Part shown: piece after piece, positions 5,274-10,927 of the stretch
How the letters are laid out: each line of letters opens with the position of its first letter
How positions within the stretch are numbered: the first letter of the stretch is position 1
DNA from: Prevotella sp. UBA3757
Lineage (GTDB): Bacteria > Bacteroidota > Bacteroidia > Bacteroidales > Bacteroidaceae
Assembly: GCA_002371715.1 (NCBI GenBank)
Contig: DFGF01000165.1
Location: 18,605 to 29,531 of the forward strand
Direction: 5' to 3'
DNA length: 10,927 nucleotides
Made by a program: the position numbers and the translations under genes
The notes under the pieces: generated by a model
What the model was told of the DNA's origin: nothing
The model's input: the letters and a program-made list of their open reading frames with translations, nothing else
Database searches by the model: none

Positions 5274-7319
5274 ATGAAAAAAGTATTATTATTCATCGTT
5301 AGCGTGCTGGCATCACTGACCGCGCCGGCACAGGAAGGCAACACTGATTATTTCGACTACGTCCCCTTCGCCACGTCAGGCAAACTGTGGCATGTCGTGC
5401 GTGCTGACTTCGACCGAGGCAATCATCATGAGGTGTACAAACTGATAGACAAGGGGACAAAAAAGGACGGCAAGAACTACTACCAGATGTATATGGCTGA
5501 GGACGACATGACTGAAGTCTCCTATCGTGGTCTGCTACGCGAAGAAGACCGCAAGGTCTATTATTACGACACGCAGCTGCAAAGGGAAATCCTGATGTTC
5601 GACTATGGGCTGAAGGTTGGCGATAGCTACGAGACTTTCTCGCAAGAGGAGCAGAAGACGGTAAGTTACCAAGTGCTGTCAGTCAGCCCGTACACGACAG
5701 GCCCCAAAGTGACGCGCTTCATCCAGAAGGCAGACAGCACGACGACAGAAGACAGATACCTGCGGCAATGGACCGTCTGCCGCACAGATGACAATTCCCG
5801 TCAAAAGACCTGGATAGAGGGTGTAGGCTCTGTAGAAGGACCTTTGGGCAACCTCACCGATGAAAGGCCTGTTTCTTCCAACTGGTATCTTGCATACGTA
5901 CGTGACAATGATGGCTACATCTTCCTCCCCTTCACATTTCAGGACACGGTGAACAAAGAGATGCATGGTTGCGGTCTGCCTACAGATAGGGAGAATCCGG
6001 ACTATGACTGGCACAACCAGCTGACCTACGAACTGGAGGGCGACCGCCTCCACGTCTATGGCTACGTATTCACGGGGTGCGGCCCGAATCACTATGCCTT
6101 CTTTACCGAGGAAGCCACTTACGACCCAACGACGCGGAAGATCCGACTCATCATAGAAGATGTGCCTCCGTTAGCCACCTGTGTGGGCCTCCATGCCACC
6201 AACTTCTACGTCAACGGCTTCGACCCCAGCATGAACTATATCGTTGTGGACAACCAAGATGAGGAACACCCCGTCATCAACAAGACACCACAGACGGCCT
6301 ATCGCCCATTCATAGAGGATGGCAAGGTCTGGAAAGTAGGTGCCGTCAACAGTGGAAATCCCATACAGCTGGTAGCTTACTACTATTTCGATGGCGACAC
6401 CATCGTCGACGGCAAGCACTGCAAGCGGATGATGCGCCAGCAGTACGCCAATGCTGACTATGCCGAAACCAATCTTATACCGACAGTTGCCGCCCCCGAC
6501 TATGTGGGCGCATGGTACGAAGACGGCCAGAGGGTGTACGCCTACGACGCAACCAGCCAGCAGTTCCGAACGATGTACGACTTCTCTGCCAGTGCCAACG
6601 ACACCCTGCAGGACAATCATCAGTTCTATGTCATTGGTCCCAAGCAGACAGGAGGCCTGAAAGGCTTCAAGGGGGTGTATAGGGAAGTGGGAGATCCGAC
6701 CACCAGCAAATCCATCTGGTTGGAAGGCGTCGGAAGTCTTTATGGGCCAACCACCAATATCATTGACCAGCAATTATCCGACCCTGCATGGTGCCTGATG
6801 GCGTGCACCGTCGGCGACGAGGTCATCTACCTGAACGACGACTTTACGGACGGAGCGACGCCCGAGACCTCGAATGCCGCCAAACAGCGGCTCGACTTCA
6901 CCCATATCATCAAGTCAAAGCCCAAGGCACCCTTGACGCGAGTGGCCGACCAGTCGCTGTATGGCGAATACAACGACCGCGCGTTAGACATCAACCTCAC
7001 CCCGATTGACGAGGCCTATCTGGTACGCATTATTGACGAGAATGGCAAGTCCGTCTATGAGAAAGCCATCAACGCAGGCAGCATCGTGGGCCTCAACATC
7101 GACATTTCTGCTTACGAAAACGGCCATTACGCCGTCATGGTGGAAAACAGCCGCGAGTCGTTCAGCGCCCAGTTCGACATACTGACGACCGCCATTCGCG
7201 AAGTGACAATCAGACAGCCCGTAGCCGTGGACGGCATCTACAACCTCCAGGGACAGCGAATCCGCTCCTTGCAGAAGGGCCTGAACATCGTGAATGGTCA
7301 AAAGGTCTATGTAAAGTAA
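5274..7319 (+). CDS. Large secreted protein with duplicated module, DUF3244-like domain and tail
   Basis: A 681-residue protein starting MKKVLLFIVSVLASLTAPAQ, a Sec signal peptide without a lipobox. Two similar modules are visible, one at about 39-190 and one at about 352-490. Each opens with a tryptophan-containing strand (LWHVV / VWKVG), has Tyr-rich strands, and closes with WIEGVGSVEGP or WLEGVGSLYGP. Between them, about 215-345, is a cysteine-containing beta-rich segment. Residues about 560-640 (with EAYLVRIIDENGKSVYEKAI and ISAYENGHYAVMVEN) resemble the DUF3244 beta-sandwich. The last residues (GIYNLQGQRIRSLQ..., ending LNIVNGQKVYVK) are the Prevotella-type C-terminal tail also seen on the protein at 1054. 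It is expected to be at the cell surface or exported; no enzymatic motif is recognised. It follows the TPR regulator by 58 bases filled mostly by repeats and ends at a strong terminator. Confidence 0.82.
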   Translation: MKKVLLFIVSVLASLTAPAQEGNTDYFDYVPFATSGKLWHVVRADFDRGNHHEVYKLIDKGTKKDGKNYYQMYMAEDDMTEVSYRGLLREEDRKVYYYDTQLQREILMFDYGLKVGDSYETFSQEEQKTVSYQVLSVSPYTTGPKVTRFIQKADSTTTEDRYLRQWTVCRTDDNSRQKTWIEGVGSVEGPLGNLTDERPVSSNWYLAYVRDNDGYIFLPFTFQDTVNKEMHGCGLPTDRENPDYDWHNQLTYELEGDRLHVYGYVFTGCGPNHYAFFTEEATYDPTTRKIRLIIEDVPPLATCVGLHATNFYVNGFDPSMNYIVVDNQDEEHPVINKTPQTAYRPFIEDGKVWKVGAVNSGNPIQLVAYYYFDGDTIVDGKHCKRMMRQQYANADYAETNLIPTVAAPDYVGAWYEDGQRVYAYDATSQQFRTMYDFSASANDTLQDNHQFYVIGPKQTGGLKGFKGVYREVGDPTTSKSIWLEGVGSLYGPTTNIIDQQLSDPAWCLMACTVGDEVIYLNDDFTDGATPETSNAAKQRLDFTHIIKSKPKAPLTRVADQSLYGEYNDRALDINLTPIDEAYLVRIIDENGKSVYEKAINAGSIVGLNIDISAYENGHYAVMVENSRESFSAQFDILTTAIREVTIRQPVAVDGIYNLQGQRIRSLQKGLNIVNGQKVYVK

Positions 7320-7343
7320 CCGGTCAAAAGGCTCTATGTAAAG
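7296..7343 (+). repeat. Near-tandem duplication of the gene 3' end
   Basis: GGTCAAAAGGTCTATGTAAAG (7296-7316, the final codons) is repeated at 7322-7343 with one extra C, at a 26-base offset. The copy lies after the stop codon and the extra base puts it out of phase with itself, so it is non-coding. Confidence 0.8.
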
Positions 7344-7345
7344 AG

Positions 7346-7361
7346 ACCCGCCCAGGCGGGT
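7346..7361 (+). terminator. Short GC hairpin, possible weak terminator
   Basis: ACCCGC (7346-7351) and GCGGGT (7356-7361) pair around a CCAG tetraloop, followed only by TTAA. It is stable but lacks a long T-run, so it may instead protect the transcript 3' end together with the stronger hairpin 20 bases downstream. Confidence 0.4.
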
Positions 7362-7380
7362 TTAACGACTTCCTGAATAG

Positions 7381-7419
7381 CGGATGGGATTGCCCGATAG
7401 CATTCCCATCCGTTTTTTT
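7381..7419 (+). terminator. Strong rho-independent terminator
   Basis: CGGATGGGA (7381-7389) pairs perfectly with TCCCATCCG (7404-7412), directly followed by seven T (7413-7419). It ends the transcription unit of the 681-aa secreted protein and marks the boundary to the accessory region on the right. Confidence 0.88.
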
Positions 7420-7490
7420 AACGCAAAGCTCTATTTTCAGCAAAAAAGTGCTGTTCCGAGATAGAATCTATCTTTTTTCTGCATCCTTAA

Positions 7491-7748
7491 CAAAGGCGCG
7501 ACAATCCATCGCTGGAGATGGACTTCTTTGTCCGCGATGCCGATTCGCTGGTACCAGTGGAGGTTAAGGCCAGAGACGGTGCTACACTCTCGCTAAGCAA
7601 TCTCATCAAGTGGCAGTCCTATCCCGATATGAAATACGGCATCAAACTGGGCTACAAGGACATCGGTTGGAACGGCCTGTTCTATACCTCCCCCAATTTT
7701 CTCGCATTCCTGCTGAAGCGCTTTTTGAGGGAGCGGCAGAAGCAATAA
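7491..7748 (+). pseudogene. 3' remnant of a DUF4143 AAA ATPase gene
   Basis: About 85 codons are open from a TAA at 7488-7490 to the stop at 7746-7748. The product has MDFFVRDADSLVPVEVKA, then YGIKLGYKDIGWNGLFYT and LAFLLKRFL. This is the extreme C-terminus of the abundant Bacteroidetes ATP-binding proteins with an AAA domain and DUF4143, which are normally around 400 residues. The AAA domain and most of DUF4143 are missing. No promoter is seen before the ATG at 7518, so this is probably a non-functional leftover of deletion or replacement. The sequence that removed the 5' part lies between the terminator and 7490; 7420-7490 otherwise shows nothing but an AT-rich imperfect palindrome (7459-7473). 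Confidence 0.8.
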
Positions 7749-7759
7749 TTGAGATAATG

Positions 7760-7846
7760 CATTTTTTTCCAAACTTTGTTTGGCATTTCAGAAAAAATGT
7801 GTAACTTTGCCCCTGCATTGCGTGTTATAGCCAGTGCAGGGGCAAA
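7760..7846. promoter_or_regulatory. Nested palindromes overlapping the promoter, operator candidate
   Basis: CATTTTTT (7760-7767) pairs with AAAAAATG (7792-7799). Inside it, CCAAAC (7769-7774) pairs with GTTTGG (7778-7783), which contains the -33 box. Next to it, a 12-base perfect inverted repeat TTTGCCCCTGCA (7806-7817) / TGCAGGGGCAAA (7835-7846) begins within the -7 box and spans the likely transcription start, with a 17-base spacer. Dyads placed over both promoter boxes are typical of repressor binding sites; cruciform extrusion is another possibility. Confidence 0.5.
7779..7809 (+). promoter_or_regulatory. Consensus Bacteroidetes promoter
   Basis: TTTG (7779-7782), a 19-base spacer and TAACTTTG (7802-7809) match the Bacteroidetes sigma consensus TTTG-N19-21-TAnnTTTG exactly. 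Transcription would start near 7815-7818 and run through the structured region toward mod. No other promoter of this quality is seen between here and the mod start, so it probably drives both a leader RNA and the methyltransferase. Confidence 0.75.
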
Positions 7847-8140
7847 TCCTTGTCGGCAATGGTCCAGAGGGAGTGGTGCTTTTGGCTAAGGCGCGATGAA
7901 GGGACTATGTCTGCCTTTGCTTACAGCAAGTGGGGCGGCGGATGTTCCGAATTTTTGCTGAAGATAAGATTCGTATCTTATGACTGAGGTTCTTGTGTTG
8001 AATGTTGGCGCATGAAATGAAAGAACATTCTCAGACTGAGGATACGCCGTTATGGCGTACCCCATTCTGAATGTTCGTTCTTTAGGGTCTGCGCCAACTA
8101 CCCAACACAAGGGACTATTAGGAATCGGGTACCCTTTTTT
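7816..8140 (+). ncRNA. Structured leader or ncRNA upstream of mod
   Basis: About 325 bases between the promoter and a T-run contain no convincing ORF but many strong stems. ATAAGAT/ATCTTAT (7964-7970, 7975-7981) closes on a TCGT loop. A long nested hairpin spans 7992-8111: CTTGTGTTG (7992-8000) with CAACACAAG (8103-8111), GTTGGCGCA (8004-8012) with TGCGCCAAC (8090-8098), GAACATTC (8023-8030) with GAATGTTC (8069-8076), and apical TACGCC/GGCGTA (8043-8048, 8054-8059). It ends with GGGTACCC and six T (8127-8140). I do not recognise it as tmRNA, RNase P, SRP or 6S RNA. It may be an independent small RNA, a cis-acting leader of mod, or a dispersed MITE-like element. Confidence 0.5.
8109..8140 (+). 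terminator. Attenuator-like terminator before mod
   Basis: AAGGG (8109-8113) can pair with CCCTT (8132-8136), running into TTTTTT (8135-8140). Its 5' arm overlaps the last bases of the long hairpin (CAACACAAG, 8103-8111), so the two structures compete. GGGTACCC (8127-8134) is also a perfect palindrome. The hairpin is weak for an intrinsic terminator, so the call is tentative. Confidence 0.35.
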
Positions 8141-8248
8141 ATTGTCGGCAACCGAGATAACCAAGAACAGATAACGTAGAACATTTAGATCAAGAAAGTT
8201 GGCGCTTTATGAAGAATCTAAAACTATCGTCTGTCCGCCGTCATCGTT

Positions 8249-8272
8249 GTACCCTAACCGCAGGGAGGGTAC
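8249..8272 (+). promoter_or_regulatory. Hairpin enclosing a Shine-Dalgarno-like site of mod
   Basis: GTACCCT (8249-8255) pairs with AGGGTAC (8266-8272). The loop and 3' arm carry GGGAGGG, 7 bases before the ATG at 8277. A purine-rich SD is unusual for this phylum, and here it would be masked when the stem forms, so translation of mod may be controlled by folding. Confidence 0.4.
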
Positions 8273-8276
8273 GGCT

Positions 8277-10154
8277 ATGAGCAGGCATATAGACAAAGAG
8301 GCTCTGGTGGCAGCCGTGATGTCATCAACAGAACTGGACAACGAACAGAAGTCACAGCTCATCCGTCTGATTCGTGAGCAGAAGAAATACGGGTTGGTAT
8401 GGGAGGACTCCACAGAGGATGCCTGGGAGAAGATGAAGACGAGCATCCCCGTGCTGAACGAGGTGGACGACAAGCGAATCCTCAACGACAAGGATGGCGA
8501 GCACTATCCCAACCACGCTATCATCGAGGCTGACAACCTGCATGCTCTGATAGCACTCACCTATACCCATGAAGGAAGTTTTGATATGATGTATTTTGAT
8601 CCTCCATACAATACAGGCAATGGTGACTTCACGTATAATGACAAAATTGTCGATGAAGAAGACTCGTATAGACACAGTAAATGGTTGTCTTTTATGGAGA
8701 AAAGACTAAGAATTGCCAGAAGACTGTTATCAGAGAGAGGTGTAATTTTTATTTCTATTGACGATTATAGCCAAGCGCAACTAAAAGTTTTATGTGATAG
8801 TATTTTTGATTCAAGTTCAAATCCTAAACATTCCAATTTCATTACTACCTTAATTTGGAATAAGCAACATTCCCAGCAGCAAGGACTGTTTAAGAAGTAT
8901 CATGAATATGTGGTAGTATATGCTAAAAACAAGAGCCTTCTAAAGAATGTTTTATCAGAGGCTGATGGACTAATTGAGGCTGGTGCCATGAAGAAAATAT
9001 CTACGAAGAATCCAGCTTCAACTTTCGCTTTTCCTGCAGGTACTAAAGTTGAAGCACCTGATGGCACGACTTTCTCAGGAACATATGGTGATAGTGAAAA
9101 AGTCACAGTGGTAGAAGGGCCATTTACAGTTGTGAATGGTCAAACAGCATTTCCAATTGTACTTAGTGCAGGATGGACGCAAAAGAAACAAATGAGTTCA
9201 TGGTTCAAAGGCTTGGATACGTATGATACAAAGGGACAAAAGATTGTGGAGTTCTATTTCAATTCTACAGGAAAGATTAAGTGCAGGAAAGAAAGAGGAG
9301 CGGTTACACCAAATACTTTTTTACCAGAATTTGGAATGGGTAGTGAACAAACAAGCCATCTAGAAGATATCATGGGAAAACCTGATACTTTTACGAATCC
9401 CAAACCTGTTGAAATGATAAAACTATTTATTGAATGGTTTTGTCCAAAGAATGGGAAATTATTAGATATTTTTGCAGGATCAGGTACAACATTAGAAGCT
9501 ACGATGCAACTGAATGCCGAAGACGGAGGCCATCGCCAATGCATTCTTGTGACGAACAACGAGAACAACATTTGCGAGGAAGTGACCTACGAACGCAACA
9601 AGCGCGTGATTGAAGGCTACACCACGCCGAAAGGCGAGCAAGTGGCAGGCCTGAACCATAACAACCTGCGCTATTACAAACTGGACTTCAACCCACGCAA
9701 GCAGAGCCATCAAGGCAATCGCGAGTTGTTCTACGGCCTGAAGGACCTGCTCAGCATCAAGGAGAACATCTATCAAGAGGAGCAGCAGTTTGGCTCACTA
9801 TCGTTAGAAGGCAAGGAGCAGATGCTCCGATACTTCGCAGAGAACGGACGTGAGATGCTGATGGTGTACGATACGAGGGTCATCCCCTTTATTGTCAATG
9901 AGATAGCACAGAGAGGCGAGCAGGAACAGCCCCTAAAAATCTACATCTTTGCAGACGGAGCCTATCCCTATACCGATGATTTCGCAAGTGTCGTGGATAA
10001 GGTGTCGCTTGTCCCTATGCCCTACGCCTACTATCGCGGCATCAAGGACTCGCTACCTGAAGAGACAACAACAAAGGTTGACGATACGGAACTGACTGAT
10101 GAGGAACAGCAGACAATGATGGCAGAAGCCATAGCGTTTGAATCAAAAGAATAG
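8277..10154 (+). CDS. mod: Type III restriction-modification DNA methyltransferase (Mod)
   Basis: A 625-residue beta-class adenine-N6 DNA methyltransferase of the type III Mod family. The N-terminus has the family motif KYGLVWEDS... with IPVLNEV. Motif IV is DPPYNTG (residues 108-114), the catalytic motif. Motif I is LDIFAGSGTT (396-405), the AdoMet-binding loop. The order IV then I defines the beta class, with the target-recognition domain between them. Length and the C-terminal region (VYDTRVIPFIVNEI, then YIFADGAYPYTDDF) are as expected. ATG 8277 is chosen because the conserved N-terminus starts after it; the open frame back to a TTG at 8199 lies in the structured leader. By eye, about 8575-9505 is AT-rich (mid-30s percent GC) while both ends are near 50-60 percent, so the catalytic core and recognition domain appear to have been exchanged. 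The normally adjacent Res subunit gene is not downstream, so the enzyme may act as an orphan methylase. Confidence 0.92.
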   Translation: MSRHIDKEALVAAVMSSTELDNEQKSQLIRLIREQKKYGLVWEDSTEDAWEKMKTSIPVLNEVDDKRILNDKDGEHYPNHAIIEADNLHALIALTYTHEGSFDMMYFDPPYNTGNGDFTYNDKIVDEEDSYRHSKWLSFMEKRLRIARRLLSERGVIFISIDDYSQAQLKVLCDSIFDSSSNPKHSNFITTLIWNKQHSQQQGLFKKYHEYVVVYAKNKSLLKNVLSEADGLIEAGAMKKISTKNPASTFAFPAGTKVEAPDGTTFSGTYGDSEKVTVVEGPFTVVNGQTAFPIVLSAGWTQKKQMSSWFKGLDTYDTKGQKIVEFYFNSTGKIKCRKERGAVTPNTFLPEFGMGSEQTSHLEDIMGKPDTFTNPKPVEMIKLFIEWFCPKNGKLLDIFAGSGTTLEATMQLNAEDGGHRQCILVTNNENNICEEVTYERNKRVIEGYTTPKGEQVAGLNHNNLRYYKLDFNPRKQSHQGNRELFYGLKDLLSIKENIYQEEQQFGSLSLEGKEQMLRYFAENGREMLMVYDTRVIPFIVNEIAQRGEQEQPLKIYIFADGAYPYTDDFASVVDKVSLVPMPYAYYRGIKDSLPEETTTKVDDTELTDEEQQTMMAEAIAFESKE

Positions 10155-10167
10155 AGATATGACGGAT

Positions 10168-10674
10168 TTAGGGCTTCATGGAGTTGAACATAGCAGTTTC
10201 CTCATCGAAGAAGGTGATAACTTCCTCGGCCTGAGGGTGATTTCGTGGAACAATGATAGCTACATATTCCTTGTAGTCCTTATCCAGCGGGTTGTCACCC
10301 TTAATCTCAGCCGTCTTAAAGAAATAACGCGCCTGTTGCCCAGCTTTGTTGAACCAGTAGGAGAAGAGCCTTGCTCTCTGAGCTTGCTGCTCTCCGGCAG
10401 TACTGCAAATGTAAAGAAGAATGTCCGGATTTTTCCTAAAGAACTCTTCGATGATACAAAATACAGTCTGCCAGATTTTCATGTCTTTGGGGGAAGCAGC
10501 TCCGCTCATGTTTACGAGATTAAACCAATATGCAACAAAGCGTGGATTATCTTCCAAAGAGAAATCCACAAAGTATTTCAAGTCGTAGTCCGTCTCAAAA
10601 TAGAAACGGTTAGACTCCTCCCATACATGATAAGAAGAGAAAAGATTGATAAGATTAACGTCAAGGTGATTCAT
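10168..10674 (-). CDS. DUF6169-like protein of unknown function
   Basis: A 168-residue protein convergent with mod; the two stops are 13 bases apart. Features include FYFETDYDLKYFVDFSLED, a WFNLVNMSG segment, a helical part (IWQTVFCIIEEFFRKNPDIL) and YICSTAGEQQAQRARLF before WFNKAGQQARYFF. This pattern resembles the Bacteroidetes family DUF6169; assignment is from memory of the family's shape and not a search. There is no signal peptide or transmembrane segment, so a cytoplasmic location is expected. It starts 3 bases after the stop of the small upstream gene and must share its promoter at 10881-10911. The opposite-strand open frame over the same region is a shadow. Function unknown. Confidence 0.78.
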   Translation of the reverse strand: MNHLDVNLINLFSSYHVWEESNRFYFETDYDLKYFVDFSLEDNPRFVAYWFNLVNMSGAASPKDMKIWQTVFCIIEEFFRKNPDILLYICSTAGEQQAQRARLFSYWFNKAGQQARYFFKTAEIKGDNPLDKDYKEYVAIIVPRNHPQAEEVITFFDEETAMFNSMKP

Positions 10675-10677
10675 AAC

Positions 10678-10857
10678 TTATGCATATTCAAGCTCGTAGT
10701 ATTCTTTGGCCTCTGCTTTAATCTTCTGCTCATTTTCCCACATCCTTCGGCCTTCCTCTTGCAATTGCTGTTGGCGGGCCTTTGCACGGCGAAACATGTC
10801 CAGGACTTCCTCATGAGTCGGACGTTCAAAAGTAGACTTGTTTGCTTCCATAATCAT
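10678..10857 (-). CDS. Small charged protein, first gene of DUF6169 operon
   Basis: A 59-residue protein starting MIMEANKSTFERPTHEEVL, then RRAKARQQQLQEEGRRMWEN and a tail ending YYELEYA. An ATG at 10851 (MEANK) is the alternative start. It is highly charged and largely helical, probably a coiled coil over about residues 16-52, without membrane segments. The reading frame is supported by its position: a perfect promoter lies just upstream with a leader of only about 15-20 bases, and the stop is 3 bases before the DUF6169 start. No known family is recognised. Tight pairing with a larger partner is a layout shared by toxin-antitoxin and small-adaptor operons, but nothing in the sequence proves such a role. 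Confidence 0.65.
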   Translation of the reverse strand: MIMEANKSTFERPTHEEVLDMFRRAKARQQQLQEEGRRMWENEQKIKAEAKEYYELEYA

Positions 10858-10880
10858 TCTGCATTTATTGATTCCGCTTG

Positions 10881-10911
10881 CAAAATTAACACTTTATCCT
10901 GAATAAACAAA
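10881..10911 (-). promoter_or_regulatory. Consensus Bacteroidetes promoter of the small-protein/DUF6169 operon
   Basis: Read on the - strand: TTTG (complement of 10908-10911), a 19-base spacer, then TAATTTTG (complement of 10881-10888). This matches TTTG-N19-TAnnTTTG exactly. Transcription would begin around 10873-10876, shortly before the small-gene ATG at 10857. Confidence 0.75.
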
Positions 10912-10927
10912 GAAAACAAAAGAAAAA

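Noticed and set aside
7459..7478. Second terminator (AGATAGAATCTATCT followed by T-run)
   Set aside because: The arms are A/T-rich with almost no loop, so the hairpin would be unstable, and no gene ends just before it.
7816..8140. Retron msr-msd RNA
   Set aside because: Nested inverted repeats look similar, but there is no reverse transcriptase in the window and no clear msr/msd layout.
7816..8140. tmRNA, RNase P RNA or SRP RNA
   Set aside because: The conserved core sequences of these RNAs were looked for by eye and not found.
7850..8151. Insertion sequence bounded by target duplications
   Set aside because: The 10-base direct repeats exist, but there are no terminal inverted repeats just inside them and no transposase. 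Kept only as a weak MITE hypothesis.
7886..8164. 92-codon open frame on the - strand in the mod leader
   Set aside because: It lies across the nested hairpins, so both strands have similar content, and there is no promoter on that strand. It is best seen as a by-product of the structured element, though such frames may be annotated as hypothetical proteins.
8199..8276. TTG start for mod at 8199
   Set aside because: The extra 26 residues fall in a structured leader, look unlike the Mod N-terminus, and an SD-like site precedes ATG 8277.
10138..10902. 254-codon open frame on the + strand after mod
   Set aside because: It overlaps the DUF6169 gene and the small gene on the - strand along its whole length, resembles no known family, and runs through their promoter. 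The - strand reading has family resemblance, operon spacing and a perfect promoter.

Overview
The window reads as chromosomal DNA of a Bacteroidales bacterium, most likely a gut or rumen Prevotella relative. The signs are promoters of the Bacteroidetes type (TTTG-N19-TAnnTTTG), secreted proteins with the short C-terminal tail common in Prevotella, a membrane regulator built from TPRs and a LuxR-like HTH, a DUF4143 ATPase remnant and a DUF6169 protein. The genus is an inference; no rRNA or tRNA gene is present.

Left part (1-7420), all on the + strand and fairly GC-rich. A STAS-domain anti-sigma-factor antagonist (113-415) lies 5 bases ahead of a LuxR-type regulator (421-1032), followed by a small secreted protein (1054-1830). 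Next comes a corrinoid pair: a UroD/MtaA-type methyltransferase (1923-2987) and a stand-alone MetH-activation-domain protein (3008-3649). A promoter-like element at 3795 then leads to a lipoprotein-like TPR/transmembrane/HTH regulator (3824-5215) and a large two-module secreted protein (5274-7319). A strong rho-independent terminator (7381-7419) closes this part.

Four tracts of 7-base tandem repeats (consensus G-Y-T-G-A-V-R on one strand) punctuate the left part at 1-76, 1833-1916, 2286-2362 and 5204-5252. One tract sits inside the methyltransferase gene and is translated in frame. Another supplies the stop codon of the TPR regulator. A third fills the space between a stop codon and the next start.

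Right part (7420-10927) looks like accessory DNA. It holds the 3' remnant of a DUF4143 ATPase gene (7491-7748), a perfect Bacteroidetes promoter embedded in palindromes (7760-7846), and about 450 bases of highly structured, apparently non-coding DNA ending in an attenuator-like T-run. A type III restriction-modification Mod methyltransferase follows (8277-10154). Its central third is strikingly AT-rich compared with both ends, as expected from exchange of the specificity region. The Res helicase/nuclease that normally follows Mod is absent. Instead a convergent two-gene operon on the - strand (a 59-aa charged small protein and a DUF6169 protein) runs from its own perfect promoter.

The observations most worth following are the coding use of the heptamer repeats, the structured leader or ncRNA ahead of mod, and the mosaic, apparently Res-less Mod with its convergent DUF6169 module.
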